Shown here: piece by piece, positions 29,917 to 40,066 of the stretch | How positions within the stretch are numbered: position 1 is the first letter of the stretch | Layout of the letters: every line of letters starts with the position of its first letter | NCBI RefSeq assembly: GCF_000019785.1 | Contig: NC_010524.1 | Coordinates: 3,150,001 to 3,214,000 of the forward strand | Length of the DNA: 64,000 bases | Source: Leptothrix cholodnii SP-6 | GTDB lineage: Bacteria > Pseudomonadota > Gammaproteobacteria > Burkholderiales > Burkholderiaceae_C | Direction of reading: 5' to 3' | The notes under the pieces: model-generated | The model's database searches: none | What the model was told of the DNA's origin: nothing | The model's input: only the letters and a program-made list of their open reading frames with translations | Position numbers and translations under genes: made by a program

Positions 29917-30990
29917 TCAATGCGCGGTGCGCACACGGGGGCTGGCAGTCGGGTGTGCAGCGGTGGCGATCCCGGTGTCGCTCTCGAGCCAGCGGCGCAC
30001 CCGCTCGGCATCGCCAAGACGCGAGTACTTGCCGGTTGAATCCAGGAACACCATGATCAGCTGGCGACCGGCAAACTTCGCCTGCATGACCAGGCAACGA
30101 CCGGCTTCGACGATGTAGCCGGTTTTCTGCAGCCCGATGTCCCAGGTCGGATTGCGGATCAGGCCATTGGTGTTGCGGAACTGCATCGTGCGCCGCCCGA
30201 CTTCGACCTCGGCCTCGGGCGTGGTCGAGAAATCACGAAGCAGCGGGTAGGCGTAGGCAGCCTTGACGAGACGTGCCAGATCAGGCGCGCTGGCCTGGTT
30301 GCGACTCGACAGGCCGGTCGGCTCGACGTAGTGCGTATCGGCCATGCCCAGCGAAGCGGCCTTGAAGTTCATCGCGTCGACAAACGCATTGAGGCCACCC
30401 GGAAAATGCCGTCCGAGCGCGTGGGCGGCACGGTTCTCGGATGACATCAATGCCAGGTGCAGCATGTCTTCACGGGTCAGACGGGTCCCCACGGCCAAGC
30501 GCGATCGACTGAATTTTTCAGTGTCGACGTCGGCCTCGCTGACTTCGAGGATCTCGTCCAGCGGCTGACCGGCCTCGACGACCACCAGGGCCGTCATCAA
30601 CTTGGTCAGCGATGCGATGGGCAGGACGGCCTGCGGGTTCTTGCTGAACAGGACTTCGGAGGTTTCCTGATCGATCACGAACGCGACGCTGGATTTCAGG
30701 TCGAGCGCATCCTCGGTCAGGTGCAAGCCGAAACCCTGTCCGAAAGACGCCCTGACCGGGGCGTCCACGATGGCACGTGCACGCACGACACTGCGCCGCG
30801 GAATGACCTTCGCCGACTTGGACGCCTTGGCGATCTTGACGATCTTGGCGGCCTTGACGCGTTTCTTCCCCACGCGCTCCGCAGCCATCACCGGAGCAAC
30901 CGAGGTTGCAGAGAAGACCAGCGCCAGAACGGCGGCAAGCCACCTCAGCATCGACCAAGGTTGTTGACGGAAAGGTGTGCGTACGGACAT
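29917..30990 (-). CDS. pbpG: D-alanyl-D-alanine endopeptidase (PBP7/PbpG-like)
   Basis: A serine peptidase of family S11 acting on peptidoglycan cross-links in the periplasm. The 357-residue product has a signal peptide (LRWLAAVLALVFSATSVAPVMA), a Lys/Arg-rich linker (about 39-70), the SxxK motif Ser127-Lys130 (SLTK), SEN at 184-186 and KTG at 289-291 (LQKTGYIVEAG). Length and the SENRAAHALG sequence fit PbpG rather than DacA. The start is uncertain: an in-frame ATG at 30951 would still leave a signal peptide. Confidence 0.88.
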   Translation of the reverse strand: MSVRTPFRQQPWSMLRWLAAVLALVFSATSVAPVMAAERVGKKRVKAAKIVKIAKASKSAKVIPRRSVVRARAIVDAPVRASFGQGFGLHLTEDALDLKSSVAFVIDQETSEVLFSKNPQAVLPIASLTKLMTALVVVEAGQPLDEILEVSEADVDTEKFSRSRLAVGTRLTREDMLHLALMSSENRAAHALGRHFPGGLNAFVDAMNFKAASLGMADTHYVEPTGLSSRNQASAPDLARLVKAAYAYPLLRDFSTTPEAEVEVGRRTMQFRNTNGLIRNPTWDIGLQKTGYIVEAGRCLVMQAKFAGRQLIMVFLDSTGKYSRLGDAERVRRWLESDTGIATAAHPTASPRVRTAH

Positions 30991-31020
30991 TTCAGCTGCA
31001 AAACGATACAAACTGAAATC

Positions 31021-31049
31021 AGTCTAGGCGAATTGACAATCATGCGCAA
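31021..31049 (-). promoter_or_regulatory. Putative sigma-70 promoter of pbpG
   Basis: On the minus strand TTGCGC (31044-31049) and TAGACT (31021-31026) are separated by 17 bases within an AT-rich intergenic stretch. The start near 31013 would give a leader of about 23 bases before the ATG at 30990. Confidence 0.45.
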
Positions 31050-31120
31050 CGCCTTGATTTATCGAAGATTTTCAGTTTTGGACCGCTTATTCGGGCTTGC
31101 ACATCCGGGGCTTGCGGCCA

Positions 31121-32662
31121 TCAACCCTGCGCAGCCACGCGTTCGGCCTTGCTGTGCAGCTTGTTCAACGCGGCCAGGTACGCCTTCGCCGAGGCCACCA
31201 CGATGTCGGGATCGGCCCCCACGCCGTTGACGATGCGCCCGCCCAGTTGGAGGCGAACCGTCACCTCACCCTGCGACTCGGTGCTGCCGGATGTGATGGC
31301 GTTCACCGAATACAACAGCAGTTCGGCCCCCGTGCCCACTTTCGACTCGATCGCCTTGATGCTGGCATCGACCGGGCCGTTGCCATCGGACCGGGCGTGG
31401 TGTTCCACGTCACCCGCGGCAAACGCGACCTCGGCATGCGGGCGCTCACCCATTTCGGAATGCTGCGACAAGGCCAGCAGCCGGTAGTGCTCGGCCTGGT
31501 TGTCGCTCTGCTCGTCGCTGACGAGGGCCAGGATGTCCTCGTCGAAGATCTCGCTCTTGCGATCGGCCAGGTCCTTGAACTTCATGAACGCGGCATTGAC
31601 CTCGGCCTCGGATTCGAGGGCGATGCCCAGATCCTGCAGTCGCTGCTTGAAGGCGTTGCGGCCCGACAGCTTGCCCAGCACGATCTTGTTGGCCGACCAG
31701 CCGACGTCTTCGGCACGCATGATCTCGTAGGTGTCGCGCGCCTTGAGCACGCCGTCCTGATGGATGCCCGATGCGTGGGCGAAAGCGTTCGCCCCCACCA
31801 CCGCCTTGTTGGGCTGGACGACGAAACCGGTGGTCTGCGCCACCATGCGCGAGGCCGGCACGATCTGGCTGGTGTCCACCCGCAGGTCGAGGCCGAAGTA
31901 GTCGCGCCGGGTCTTCACCGCCATCACGACCTCCTCGAGCGAGCAGTTGCCGGCGCGCTCGCCAAGGCCGTTGATGGTGCACTCGACCTGACGCGCCCCG
32001 CCGATCTTGACACCCGCCAGCGAGTTGGCCACGGCCATGCCGAGGTCGTTGTGGCAGTGCACCGACCAGATCGCCTTGTCGGAGTTGGGCACGCGCTCGC
32101 GCAGATTGCGGATGAAGTTGCCGTAGAGCTCGGGGATCGCGTAGCCCACCGTGTCGGGGATGTTGAGCGTGGTCGCGCCTTCGTCGATCACCGCCTCAAG
32201 CACGCGACACAGGAAATCCGGATCGGAGCGATACCCGTCCTCGGGCGAGAACTCGATGTCGCCGCACAGGTTGCGGGCAAAGCGCACCGACAGCCTGGCC
32301 TGCTCGAGCACCTCGTCGGGCGACATGCGCAGCTTCTTCTCCATGTGCAGCGCACTGGTGGCGATGAAGGTGTGGATGCGCGCCCGGTTGGCACCGCGCA
32401 GCGCCTCGGCGGCGCGCGAGATGTCGCGGTCGTTGGCACGTGCCAGCGAGCAGATGGTCGAGTCCTTGATGACATCGGCGATCGCCTTGACGGCCTCGAA
32501 ATCGCCGTTCGACGAAGCAGCAAAACCGGCCTCGATGACGTCGACCTTGAGCCGCTCGAGCTGGCGTGCGATGCGCAGCTTCTCGTCACGGGTCATCGAC
32601 GCACCGGGCGACTGCTCGCCGTCGCGCAAGGTGGTGTCAAAAATGATGAGTTGATCGCTCAT
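31121..32662 (-). CDS. leuA: 2-isopropylmalate synthase (513 aa, LeuA type 1)
   Basis: LeuA condenses acetyl-CoA with 2-oxoisovalerate, the first committed step of leucine synthesis. The 513-residue product has the DRE-TIM signature [12 protein letters not shown] (9-20), metal ligands His202 and His204 (SVHCHND), and a C-terminal leucine-binding regulatory domain (about 390-505). It is the usual bacterial form. Its ATG lies only 11 bases after the stop of a second, different isopropylmalate synthase gene, with GGAG and AGG before it, so both probably share one message. Confidence 0.95.
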   Translation of the reverse strand: MSDQLIIFDTTLRDGEQSPGASMTRDEKLRIARQLERLKVDVIEAGFAASSNGDFEAVKAIADVIKDSTICSLARANDRDISRAAEALRGANRARIHTFIATSALHMEKKLRMSPDEVLEQARLSVRFARNLCGDIEFSPEDGYRSDPDFLCRVLEAVIDEGATTLNIPDTVGYAIPELYGNFIRNLRERVPNSDKAIWSVHCHNDLGMAVANSLAGVKIGGARQVECTINGLGERAGNCSLEEVVMAVKTRRDYFGLDLRVDTSQIVPASRMVAQTTGFVVQPNKAVVGANAFAHASGIHQDGVLKARDTYEIMRAEDVGWSANKIVLGKLSGRNAFKQRLQDLGIALESEAEVNAAFMKFKDLADRKSEIFDEDILALVSDEQSDNQAEHYRLLALSQHSEMGERPHAEVAFAAGDVEHHARSDGNGPVDASIKAIESKVGTGAELLLYSVNAITSGSTESQGEVTVRLQLGGRIVNGVGADPDIVVASAKAYLAALNKLHSKAERVAAQG

Positions 32663-32673
32663 GACCTGTCTCC

Positions 32674-34389
32674 TCAGACGGTGGCGTCTTGTTGATTCAC
32701 GGTGGATGGGCTGCAGGCTGCGCGGTGCCAGCCTGAAAGCACGGCCTTGATCGAGGCGGTGGCGATGTTGGCATCGATGCCGACACCGAACAGCGATGCA
32801 CCGCCGCCGACTCGCAATTCCAGGTAGGCCGCCGCACGCGCCTGGGCGCCGGCACCGATCGAATGCTCATGGTAGTCGAGCACCTGGATCGCATCCCCGG
32901 TGGCCTTCGACAAGGCATCGACGAAGGCGTCGACCGGCCCGTTGCCGATGCCGTCGAGCAACAGCGGCGCCGGACCGCCGGCCCATGCACCGTCCAGGCT
33001 CGCCTGCAACTCGACCTGACCGTGACCGCGGTCCGTGATGCAGGGTGGCTGTGCGATCGCATCATCGACACGCCCGAGGCCGTACTCGCGCCCGAAGATG
33101 GCCCAGATGTCGGAGGCGTTCAACTCCTTGCCGGAGTCGTCCATCACCGCCTGGACCACCTGGCTGAATTCGATCTGCAGGCGACGTGGCAACTCGAGGC
33201 CGTACTCGGTCTCCAGCAGATAGCTGATGCCGCCCTTGCCCGACTGGCTGTTGACGCGGATGACCGCCTCGTAGCTGCGGCCGAGGTCCTTGGGGTCGAT
33301 CGGCAGGTAGGGGATCTCCCAGGCATCGCCCTCACGCCGGGCGGCAAAGGCCTTCTTGATCGCATCCTGGTGCGAACCCGAGAACGAGGTGTAGACCAGA
33401 TCGCCCACATACGGATGACGCGGATGCACCGGCAGCTGGTTGCAGTACTCCACCGTGCGGCGCAACTCGTCGATGTCCGAGAAATCCAGCCCCGGCGCCA
33501 CGCCCTGGGTGTAGAGGTTGAGCGCCACGTTGACGAGGTCGAGGTTGCCGGTGCGCTCGCCGTTGCCGAACAGGCAGCCCTCGACCCGATCGGCCCCTGC
33601 CATGATCGCCAGCTCGGCCGCGGCAGTGCCGGTGCCGCGGTCGTTGTGCGGATGCACGCACAGCACGACACCATCGCGGCGCGCGATGTGACGATGCATC
33701 CACTCGACCATGTCGGCAAAGACGTTGGCGGTGCAGTGCTCGACCGTCGACGGCAGGTTGATGATGCAGCGCTGCTCGGGCCGTGCGTTCCAGACCGCGG
33801 TCACCGCGTCGACCACCTGCAGCGACACCTCGAGTTCGGTGTCGGAGAACATCTCCGGCGAGTACTGGAATGTCCAGCGCGTGCCCGACTGACGCGCGGC
33901 GTGTTCGGCCAGCAGCCGGGCGTGGCTGGTGGCCAGATCGATGATGCCGGCGACATCGAGCCCGAGCACCACGCGCCGCATCACCGGTGCGGTGGCGTTG
34001 TACAGGTGCACGATCACCTGCCGGGCGCCCTGCACCGACTCGAAGGTGCGTTCGATCAGATGCGCGCGGGCCGGCGTCAGCACCTGGATCGTGACGTCGT
34101 CGGGAATCAGCCGCTCCTCGATGAGCGTGCGCACGAAATCGAAGTCGGCCTGCGATGCCGACGGGAATCCGACCTCGATCTCCTTGAAGCCCACCCGCAC
34201 CAGCGTCTCGAACAGCCGCAGCTTGCGCTGCACGTCCATCGGCTCGATCAGCGCCTGATTGCCGTCGCGCAGATCGGTGCTCAGCCAGATCGGCGCGCGG
34301 TCGATCACCGCATCGGGCCAGCGGCGGTCCGGCAGTCGCACCGTTGCAGCGGCACGGTACTTGACGGCTGGGTTCTCGAGCATGCTCAT
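32674..34389 (-). CDS. Second 2-isopropylmalate synthase (571 aa, LeuA type 2)
   Basis: This 571-residue paralogue belongs to the longer LeuA subfamily found in actinobacteria and some proteobacteria. It starts [20 protein letters not shown], has [18 protein letters not shown] (catalytic RDGNQ at 41-45), the metal motif [11 protein letters not shown], and a C-terminal regulatory-type domain ([27 protein letters not shown]). AGGAG precedes the chosen ATG. It is the first structural gene after the Leu-rich leader and terminator (34457-34591), so leucine is the likely signal. Why the strain keeps both forms side by side is unknown. Confidence 0.9.
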   Translation of the reverse strand: MSMLENPAVKYRAAATVRLPDRRWPDAVIDRAPIWLSTDLRDGNQALIEPMDVQRKLRLFETLVRVGFKEIEVGFPSASQADFDFVRTLIEERLIPDDVTIQVLTPARAHLIERTFESVQGARQVIVHLYNATAPVMRRVVLGLDVAGIIDLATSHARLLAEHAARQSGTRWTFQYSPEMFSDTELEVSLQVVDAVTAVWNARPEQRCIINLPSTVEHCTANVFADMVEWMHRHIARRDGVVLCVHPHNDRGTGTAAAELAIMAGADRVEGCLFGNGERTGNLDLVNVALNLYTQGVAPGLDFSDIDELRRTVEYCNQLPVHPRHPYVGDLVYTSFSGSHQDAIKKAFAARREGDAWEIPYLPIDPKDLGRSYEAVIRVNSQSGKGGISYLLETEYGLELPRRLQIEFSQVVQAVMDDSGKELNASDIWAIFGREYGLGRVDDAIAQPPCITDRGHGQVELQASLDGAWAGGPAPLLLDGIGNGPVDAFVDALSKATGDAIQVLDYHEHSIGAGAQARAAAYLELRVGGGASLFGVGIDANIATASIKAVLSGWHRAACSPSTVNQQDATV

Positions 34390-34456
34390 GAAAAGACTCC
34401 TGTGTGGCGCAGCGCCTGGGCTTGAAGGGACAGACAACGCAGGGTGTCGACAGACA

Positions 34457-34495
34457 AAAGAAAACGGCCCGCTGCGTTGCGCAAAGCGGGCCGTT
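34457..34495 (-). terminator. Intrinsic terminator in the leuA leader (attenuator)
   Basis: AACGGCCCGCT (34463-34473) pairs perfectly over 11 bp with AGCGGGCCGTT (34485-34495) around an 11-base loop, and on the minus strand the stem is followed by TTTTCTTTT (34457-34465). It lies after the Leu-rich leader peptide and 68 bases before the first leuA gene, so it must be read through for expression: the layout of a transcription attenuator. Confidence 0.85.
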
Positions 34496-34522
34496 GACTT
34501 GAAAAAGGATGAACGAAGTCGA

Positions 34523-34591
34523 TCAGCGCGCCCTGTGCACGGTCGCTAGTAGCAGCGCAGGAAGCGCAGGGCGTTGGGCGGTCGAATTCAT
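34523..34591 (-). CDS. Leucine leader peptide (22 aa)
   Basis: A 22-codon frame, [18 protein letters not shown] then HRAR and a stop, precedes the terminator. Four of 22 residues are Leu and three are consecutive, coded CTG CTA CTA; CTA is rare in a genome this GC-rich, which would sharpen ribosome stalling when charged tRNA-Leu is scarce. A 7-bp pause stem, CGCCCTG (34567-34573) with CAGGGCG (34529-34535), encloses these codons. No strong Shine-Dalgarno is seen. This is the arrangement known from leuL of enterobacteria. I could not define a clear antiterminator by eye. Confidence 0.75.
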   Translation of the reverse strand: MNSTAQRPALPALLLATVHRAR

Positions 34592-34600
34592 CACGACTTC

Positions 34601-34626
34601 AATGTATCACAGGCACTCACAGGCAC
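34601..34626 (-). promoter_or_regulatory. Extended -10 and 10-bp direct repeats upstream of the leu leader
   Basis: On the minus strand TGATACATT (TACATT at 34601-34606) is an extended -10 type element. Immediately upstream are two exact tandem copies of TCACAGGCAC read on the plus strand (34607-34616 and 34617-34626) in the -14 to -33 region. The transcription start would fall near 34594, almost at the leader ATG, so either the leader is leaderless or the real promoter lies further upstream in pssA. Confidence 0.4.
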
Positions 34627-34634
34627 AGCGGGCC

Positions 34635-35477
34635 TCAGCGATGCAGGCCCTCTTCATCGGGCTCGTCGGTCGAGGTGGCAATCACGCTGACCGGCTTGCC
34701 GCGCGACTTCTTGATGCCGTAGATCACGTATCCCGACAGGCCGTAGGCGCAGAACAGCGCGAACAGGACCCGTGGCGGATCGAGGCTGACCACCGCGATG
34801 CCCAGCGCGATCGCCACCAGCACGATGAAGGGCACGCTGCGTCGACCACCGAAGACCTTGAAGCTGTAGAAAGGCGCGTTGGTCACCATCGACAGCCCGG
34901 CGAACAAGGTCACGGCAAACGCCGACCAAGCCGCCCAGTCGACGCGGCCCACACCCTTGATGCCGGCGTCGTCGACGACCCAGATCAGCCCCATCACCAA
35001 GGCCGCAGCAGCCGGACTGGGCAAGCCCTGGAAATAGCGCTTGTCGACCACGCCGATGTTGACGTTGAAGCGCGCCAGGCGCAGAGCGGCTCCGGCGATG
35101 TAGACGAAGGCAGGAATCCAGCCGAGCTTGCCCATGTCCTTGAGCGCCCACTGGTAGACGATCAGCGCCGGCGCGGCACCAAAGCTGACCATGTCGGCCA
35201 AGCTGTCCATCTGCTCGCCGAAGGCGCTCTGGGTGTTGGTCATGCGCGCGACACGGCCGTCGAGGCTGTCGAGCACCGCCGCGGCGAAGATCGCGATGCA
35301 GGCGGTCTCGAAGCGGCCGTTCATCGCCATCACGATGGCGTAGAAGCTCGCGAACAGCGCCGACAGCGTGATCGCATTGGGCAGCGCGTAGATGCCTTTG
35401 GGTCGGGGCCGTGGCCCGACCGGCTCCAGATCGTCGTCGGCGTCGGGAGCGTTGTTCGGACTCTGGGGCAGGTTCAT
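34635..35477 (-). CDS. pssA: CDP-diacylglycerol-serine O-phosphatidyltransferase
   Basis: PssA makes phosphatidylserine from CDP-diacylglycerol and serine in the inner membrane. The 280-residue product has the CDP-alcohol phosphatidyltransferase motif DSLDGRVAR followed by GEQMDSLADMVSFG with the metal-binding aspartates, and about seven hydrophobic segments; it is the membrane type 2 form. Start at MNLPQSPNNAPDADDD, followed by the conserved GIYALPNAITLSALF. The ilvC terminator lies upstream, so it has its own transcript start. Confidence 0.93.
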   Translation of the reverse strand: MNLPQSPNNAPDADDDLEPVGPRPRPKGIYALPNAITLSALFASFYAIVMAMNGRFETACIAIFAAAVLDSLDGRVARMTNTQSAFGEQMDSLADMVSFGAAPALIVYQWALKDMGKLGWIPAFVYIAGAALRLARFNVNIGVVDKRYFQGLPSPAAAALVMGLIWVVDDAGIKGVGRVDWAAWSAFAVTLFAGLSMVTNAPFYSFKVFGGRRSVPFIVLVAIALGIAVVSLDPPRVLFALFCAYGLSGYVIYGIKKSRGKPVSVIATSTDEPDEEGLHR

Positions 35478-35559
35478 GGCTGGGGAAACGACCGCTGGCG
35501 GCGGCCATCGAATGGCAGGACAAACAGAGGCCGATGAGGATACATCAGCATGCACCAAC

Positions 35560-35582
35560 AAAAAGGCCACCCGAAGGTGGCC
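35560..35582 (-). terminator. Intrinsic terminator of the ilvBNC operon
   Basis: On the minus strand GGCCACC-TTCG-GGTGGCC forms a 7-bp GC stem with a UUCG tetraloop, followed by TTTTT (35560-35564). It starts about 20 bases past the ilvC stop and before pssA. Confidence 0.88.
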
Positions 35583-35602
35583 CGATCAGCGCGCAAGCGG
35601 AC

Positions 35603-36778
<1,176 letters not shown>

Positions 36779-36785
36779 TCAGGAA

Positions 36786-37277
36786 TCAGACACGCAAGAT
36801 GCGCTCACCGCGGCCGATGCCGCTGGTGCCGGTGCGCACGGTTTCCAGGATCGCGGTGCTGTCGACGGCCTGGATGAAGGCGTCGAGCTTGTCGGCGTCA
36901 CCGGTCAGCTCGATGGTGTAGGTCTTGTCGGTCACGTCGATGATGCGGCCACGGAAGATGTCGGCCATGCGCGTCATCTCCTCGCGCTCCTTGCCGACCG
37001 CGCGCACCTTGATCAGCATCAGTTCGCGGGCGGTGAAGTTGCCTTCGGTCAGGTCGACCACCTTGACCACCTCGATCAGGCGGTTCAGGTGCTTGGTGAT
37101 CTGCTCGATCACCTCGTCGGAGCCGTTGGTGACGATGGTCATGCGTGACAGCGAGGCATCTTCGGTGGGGGCCACCGTCAGGCTCTCGATGTTGTAGCCA
37201 CGTGCAGAAAACAGCGCGACCACGCGGGACAGGGCGCCCGGCTCGTTTTCGAGCAACAGGGCAATGATGTGTTTCAT
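36786..37277 (-). CDS. ilvN: Acetolactate synthase small (regulatory) subunit
   Basis: The small subunit activates the catalytic subunit and confers valine feedback inhibition. The 163-residue product has an N-terminal ACT domain (MKHIIALLLENEPGALSRVV, ARGYNIESLTVA) and the conserved C-terminal domain with LMLIKVRA. Its length is that of the IlvH type. It lies 154 bases after ilvB; the gap holds a 9-bp hairpin at 37303-37326. Confidence 0.95.
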   Translation of the reverse strand: MKHIIALLLENEPGALSRVVALFSARGYNIESLTVAPTEDASLSRMTIVTNGSDEVIEQITKHLNRLIEVVKVVDLTEGNFTARELMLIKVRAVGKEREEMTRMADIFRGRIIDVTDKTYTIELTGDADKLDAFIQAVDSTAILETVRTGTSGIGRGERILRV

Positions 37278-37302
37278 CTCGGGTCTCCGGACCCCCAGCG
37301 CC

Positions 37303-37326
37303 GGCCGGCGGCGGTAACCGCCGGCC
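37303..37326 (-). other. Hairpin in the ilvB-ilvN gap
   Basis: GGCCGGCGG (37303-37311) pairs exactly with CCGCCGGCC (37318-37326) around a 6-base loop. No T-run follows on the minus strand. It may tune the ratio of catalytic to regulatory subunit; no direct evidence. Confidence 0.4.
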
Positions 37327-37431
37327 TGGCTGAAGATCGGTCAACGAATCAGGAAATCAGACTGCCGCAAAAAGCCGGCTCGACACCCGTCGGGCAGCTG
37401 TTGGCCGCCACGCAATGAGGAGCCCGACCGA

Positions 37432-39210
37432 TCACAGCTCCTCGGAACCCAGCAGCATCTCGGTGATGCCCTTGCCCGCCTTGACCATCGGCCAGACGTT
37501 TTCGGTCGGGTCGGTGCGCACGTCGAGAAAGACCGTGCGGTCCTTCAGGCGGATCAGCTCCTTGAGCGCCGGCTCCACCTCGGACGGCCGCTCGATCTTC
37601 AGGCCGATGTGGCCATAGGCCTCGGCCAGCTTGACGAAGTCGGGCAGTGCATCCATGTAGCTGTGCGAGTAGCGGCTGCTGTATTCGAGCTGCTGCCACT
37701 GCCGCACCATGCCGAGGTAGCGGTTGTTCAGGGCGATGACCTTGACCGGCGTGCTGTACTGCTGGCAGGTCGAGAGCTCCTGGATGTTCATCTGGATCGA
37801 GCCTTCGCCGGTGATGCAGAACACGTCCGCATCGGGCTTGGCCAGCTTGATGCCCATCGCGTACGGCAGGCCCACGCCCATCGTGCCCAGGCCGCCGGAG
37901 TTGATCCAGCGGCGCGGCTCGTCGAACTTGAAGTACTGCGCCGCCCACATCTGGTGCTGGCCGACGTCCGAGGTGATGTAGCTGTCGGAGCCGCGCGTCA
38001 GGTTCCAGAGCGTCTCGACCACGAACTGCGGCTTGATGACCTCGTCGGAGCCCTTGTAGCTCAGGCAGTCCTGCTTGCGCCAGTCGTTGATCTGCGACCA
38101 CCAGGCGTTCAGCGCAGCCGGTTCGGCGCGCTGCTGCGACTCGCGGATCTGTGCGATCAGTTCCTGCAGCACGTCCTTGACGTCGCCGACGATCGGGATG
38201 TCGACCTTGACGCGCTTGGAGATCGACGACGGGTCGATGTCGACGTGGATGATCTTGCGCTCGACGCTGGCAAAGTGCTTCGGGTTGCCGATCACGCGGT
38301 CATCGAAACGCGCGCCCACGGCCAGCAGGACGTCGCAGTTCTGCATCGTCATGTTGGCTTCGTAGGTGCCGTGCATGCCCAGCATGCCCAGGAAGCGCGG
38401 GTCGGTGGCCGGCATCGCGCCCAGGCCCATCAGCGTGTTGGTGACCGGGTAACCCAGCAGGTCGGCCAGTTCGCGCAGCTCGGCCGAGGCATTGCCCAGG
38501 ATCACGCCGCCACCGGTGTAGATGTACGGACGCTTGGCGCCGAGCAGCAGCTGCACGGCCTTGCGGATCTGGCCGCCGTGGCCCTTGCGCACCGGGTTGT
38601 AGGAGCGCATTTCCACCGTCTCGGGATAGTGGAAGGCGGTCTTGTTGAGCGAGACATCCTTCGGGATGTCGATCACCACCGGGCCCGGACGGCCGGTGCG
38701 GGCGATGTGGAAGGCCTTCTTGATCGTCAGCGCCAGGTCGCGCACGTCCTTGACCAGGAAGTTGTGCTTGACGATCGGGCGCGTGATGCCGACGGTGTCG
38801 CACTCCTGGAAGGCATCCAGTCCGATCGCCGGCGTGGGCACCTGGCCGGTGATGATCACCATCGGGATCGAGTCCATGTAGGCGGTGGCGATGCCGGTCA
38901 CGGCATTGGTCACGCCCGGGCCCGACGTCACCAGCGCGACGCCGACGTCGCCGGTGGCGCGCGCATAGCCGTCGGCCGCGTGCACGGCGGCCTGCTCATG
39001 GCGCACCAGCACGTGCTGGATGGTGTCTTGCTTGTAGAGTGCGTCGTAGATGTAGAGCACCGACCCGCCAGGGTAGCCCCACATGTATTGCACGCCCTCG
39101 GCCTGCAGGCAGCGCACGAGGATTTCCGAACCGTTGAGTTCGGCGGAAGAAGAATCGCGGGAGGCTTGTGCCGATGCGGCACGCTTGTGTTCCGCGGCAG
39201 ACATGTCCAT
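37432..39210 (-). CDS. ilvB: Acetolactate synthase large (catalytic) subunit
   Basis: The thiamine-diphosphate enzyme forms acetolactate or acetohydroxybutyrate, the first common step of branched-chain amino acid synthesis. The 592-residue product has the catalytic Glu72 in [19 protein letters not shown], the family block [18 protein letters not shown], and a C-terminal TPP motif near [13 protein letters not shown]. The start is [14 protein letters not shown]; the frame is open far upstream but into a region with promoter and hairpin. It heads the ilvB-ilvN-ilvC operon. Confidence 0.96.
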   Translation of the reverse strand: MDMSAAEHKRAASAQASRDSSSAELNGSEILVRCLQAEGVQYMWGYPGGSVLYIYDALYKQDTIQHVLVRHEQAAVHAADGYARATGDVGVALVTSGPGVTNAVTGIATAYMDSIPMVIITGQVPTPAIGLDAFQECDTVGITRPIVKHNFLVKDVRDLALTIKKAFHIARTGRPGPVVIDIPKDVSLNKTAFHYPETVEMRSYNPVRKGHGGQIRKAVQLLLGAKRPYIYTGGGVILGNASAELRELADLLGYPVTNTLMGLGAMPATDPRFLGMLGMHGTYEANMTMQNCDVLLAVGARFDDRVIGNPKHFASVERKIIHVDIDPSSISKRVKVDIPIVGDVKDVLQELIAQIRESQQRAEPAALNAWWSQINDWRKQDCLSYKGSDEVIKPQFVVETLWNLTRGSDSYITSDVGQHQMWAAQYFKFDEPRRWINSGGLGTMGVGLPYAMGIKLAKPDADVFCITGEGSIQMNIQELSTCQQYSTPVKVIALNNRYLGMVRQWQQLEYSSRYSHSYMDALPDFVKLAEAYGHIGLKIERPSEVEPALKELIRLKDRTVFLDVRTDPTENVWPMVKAGKGITEMLLGSEEL

Positions 39211-39329
39211 GGTGTGAACCTTTCGGGTTTTCTCTGACGAAAATCGAACGGTGCTCCTCCTCGCGCCCCCAACGTCAACGGGGACTCGCCCTTGTGGGGC
39301 GGAATCAGAGCCTGCGCTGTCAAAACGGA

Positions 39330-39349
39330 GCCACCCGGGGTCGGGTGGC
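39330..39349 (-). promoter_or_regulatory. Terminator-like hairpin in the ilvB leader
   Basis: On the minus strand GCCACCCG-ACCC-CGGGTGGC is a perfect 8-bp stem with a 4-base loop, followed by TCCGTTTT. It lies between the predicted ilvB transcription start near 39381 and the ATG at 39210. It could be a leader attenuator, but I see no Leu/Ile/Val-rich leader peptide in the short stretch before it. Confidence 0.4.
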
Positions 39350-39387
39350 CGAAACTGACCAGTCCGCGCACGGTGTGCGGGGGGCCG

Positions 39388-39462
39388 GATTATGGCACCT
39401 TGCGTTGCAATGCAGCACGCCGCCTGGCGGTGCAGGCACTGCCCCAGCCCGGTGCCATAATC
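39388..39462. promoter_or_regulatory. Divergent extended -10 promoters in a 12-bp inverted repeat
   Basis: GATTATGGCACC (39388-39399) and GGTGCCATAATC (39451-39462) are exact inverted copies 51 bases apart. Each contains TGCCATAAT, an extended -10 element: the left copy faces ilvB on the minus strand, the right copy faces the sigma factor gene on the plus strand. No good -35 is visible, as expected for extended -10 promoters. The repeat may also be an operator. Confidence 0.6.
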
Positions 39463-39499
39463 GCGCCCGCCTCTTTTCTGCCCTGACGGCACCCCTGCA

Positions 39500-40066
39500 T
39501 TGGCCGCCGATCAAGAACTGTCAGACTTTCTCCAGAACGTCGAAAAGCGCGCCTTCAAACGCACCTTCTATGCGGTGCGCGACGAAGACGCGGCACTGGA
39601 CATCGTGCAAGACGCGATGATCCGCCTGTCCCAGCGCTACGCCGACCGCCCCACCGCGGAGTGGCCGATGCTGTTCCAGCGCATCCTGTCGAACGCGACG
39701 ATGGACTGGTTCCGCCACCAGAAAGTGCGCAAGGGCGTTCTGCAGGTGTTCTCGGATTTCGAGCCCGCCGGCGGCGATCCGGATTTCGATCTGCTCGAAA
39801 CGCTCGAGATGCTGTCGAGTTCCGAGGGCACGGAAAGCTCGGCCGATGCCGCACAACGCTCACAGACGCTGCAGATCATCGAAGGCGAGGTGGCCAAGCT
39901 GCCAACCCGTCAACGCGAAGCGTTTCTGATGCGTTACTGGGAGGAAATGGATGTTGCCGAAACTGCCGGCGCCATGGGATGCTCTGAAGGCAGTGTCAAG
40001 ACACACTGCTCCAGGGCGGTTCATGCGCTGGCAAAAGCATTGAAGCTCAAGGGAATTTCGCTGTGA
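39500..40066 (+). CDS. ECF-like RNA polymerase sigma factor
   Basis: The 188-residue product has sigma region 2 (about 30-72, [28 protein letters not shown]) and region 4 (about 125-182, [41 protein letters not shown]), with no regions 1 or 3, so it is ECF-sized. The only start that fits [20 protein letters not shown] is a TTG, with no clear Shine-Dalgarno. Its stop overlaps the start of the next gene (GTGA). Followed by membrane and periplasmic proteins as in sigma/anti-sigma operons; the target promoters are unknown. Confidence 0.88.
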   Translation: MAADQELSDFLQNVEKRAFKRTFYAVRDEDAALDIVQDAMIRLSQRYADRPTAEWPMLFQRILSNATMDWFRHQKVRKGVLQVFSDFEPAGGDPDFDLLETLEMLSSSEGTESSADAAQRSQTLQIIEGEVAKLPTRQREAFLMRYWEEMDVAETAGAMGCSEGSVKTHCSRAVHALAKALKLKGISL

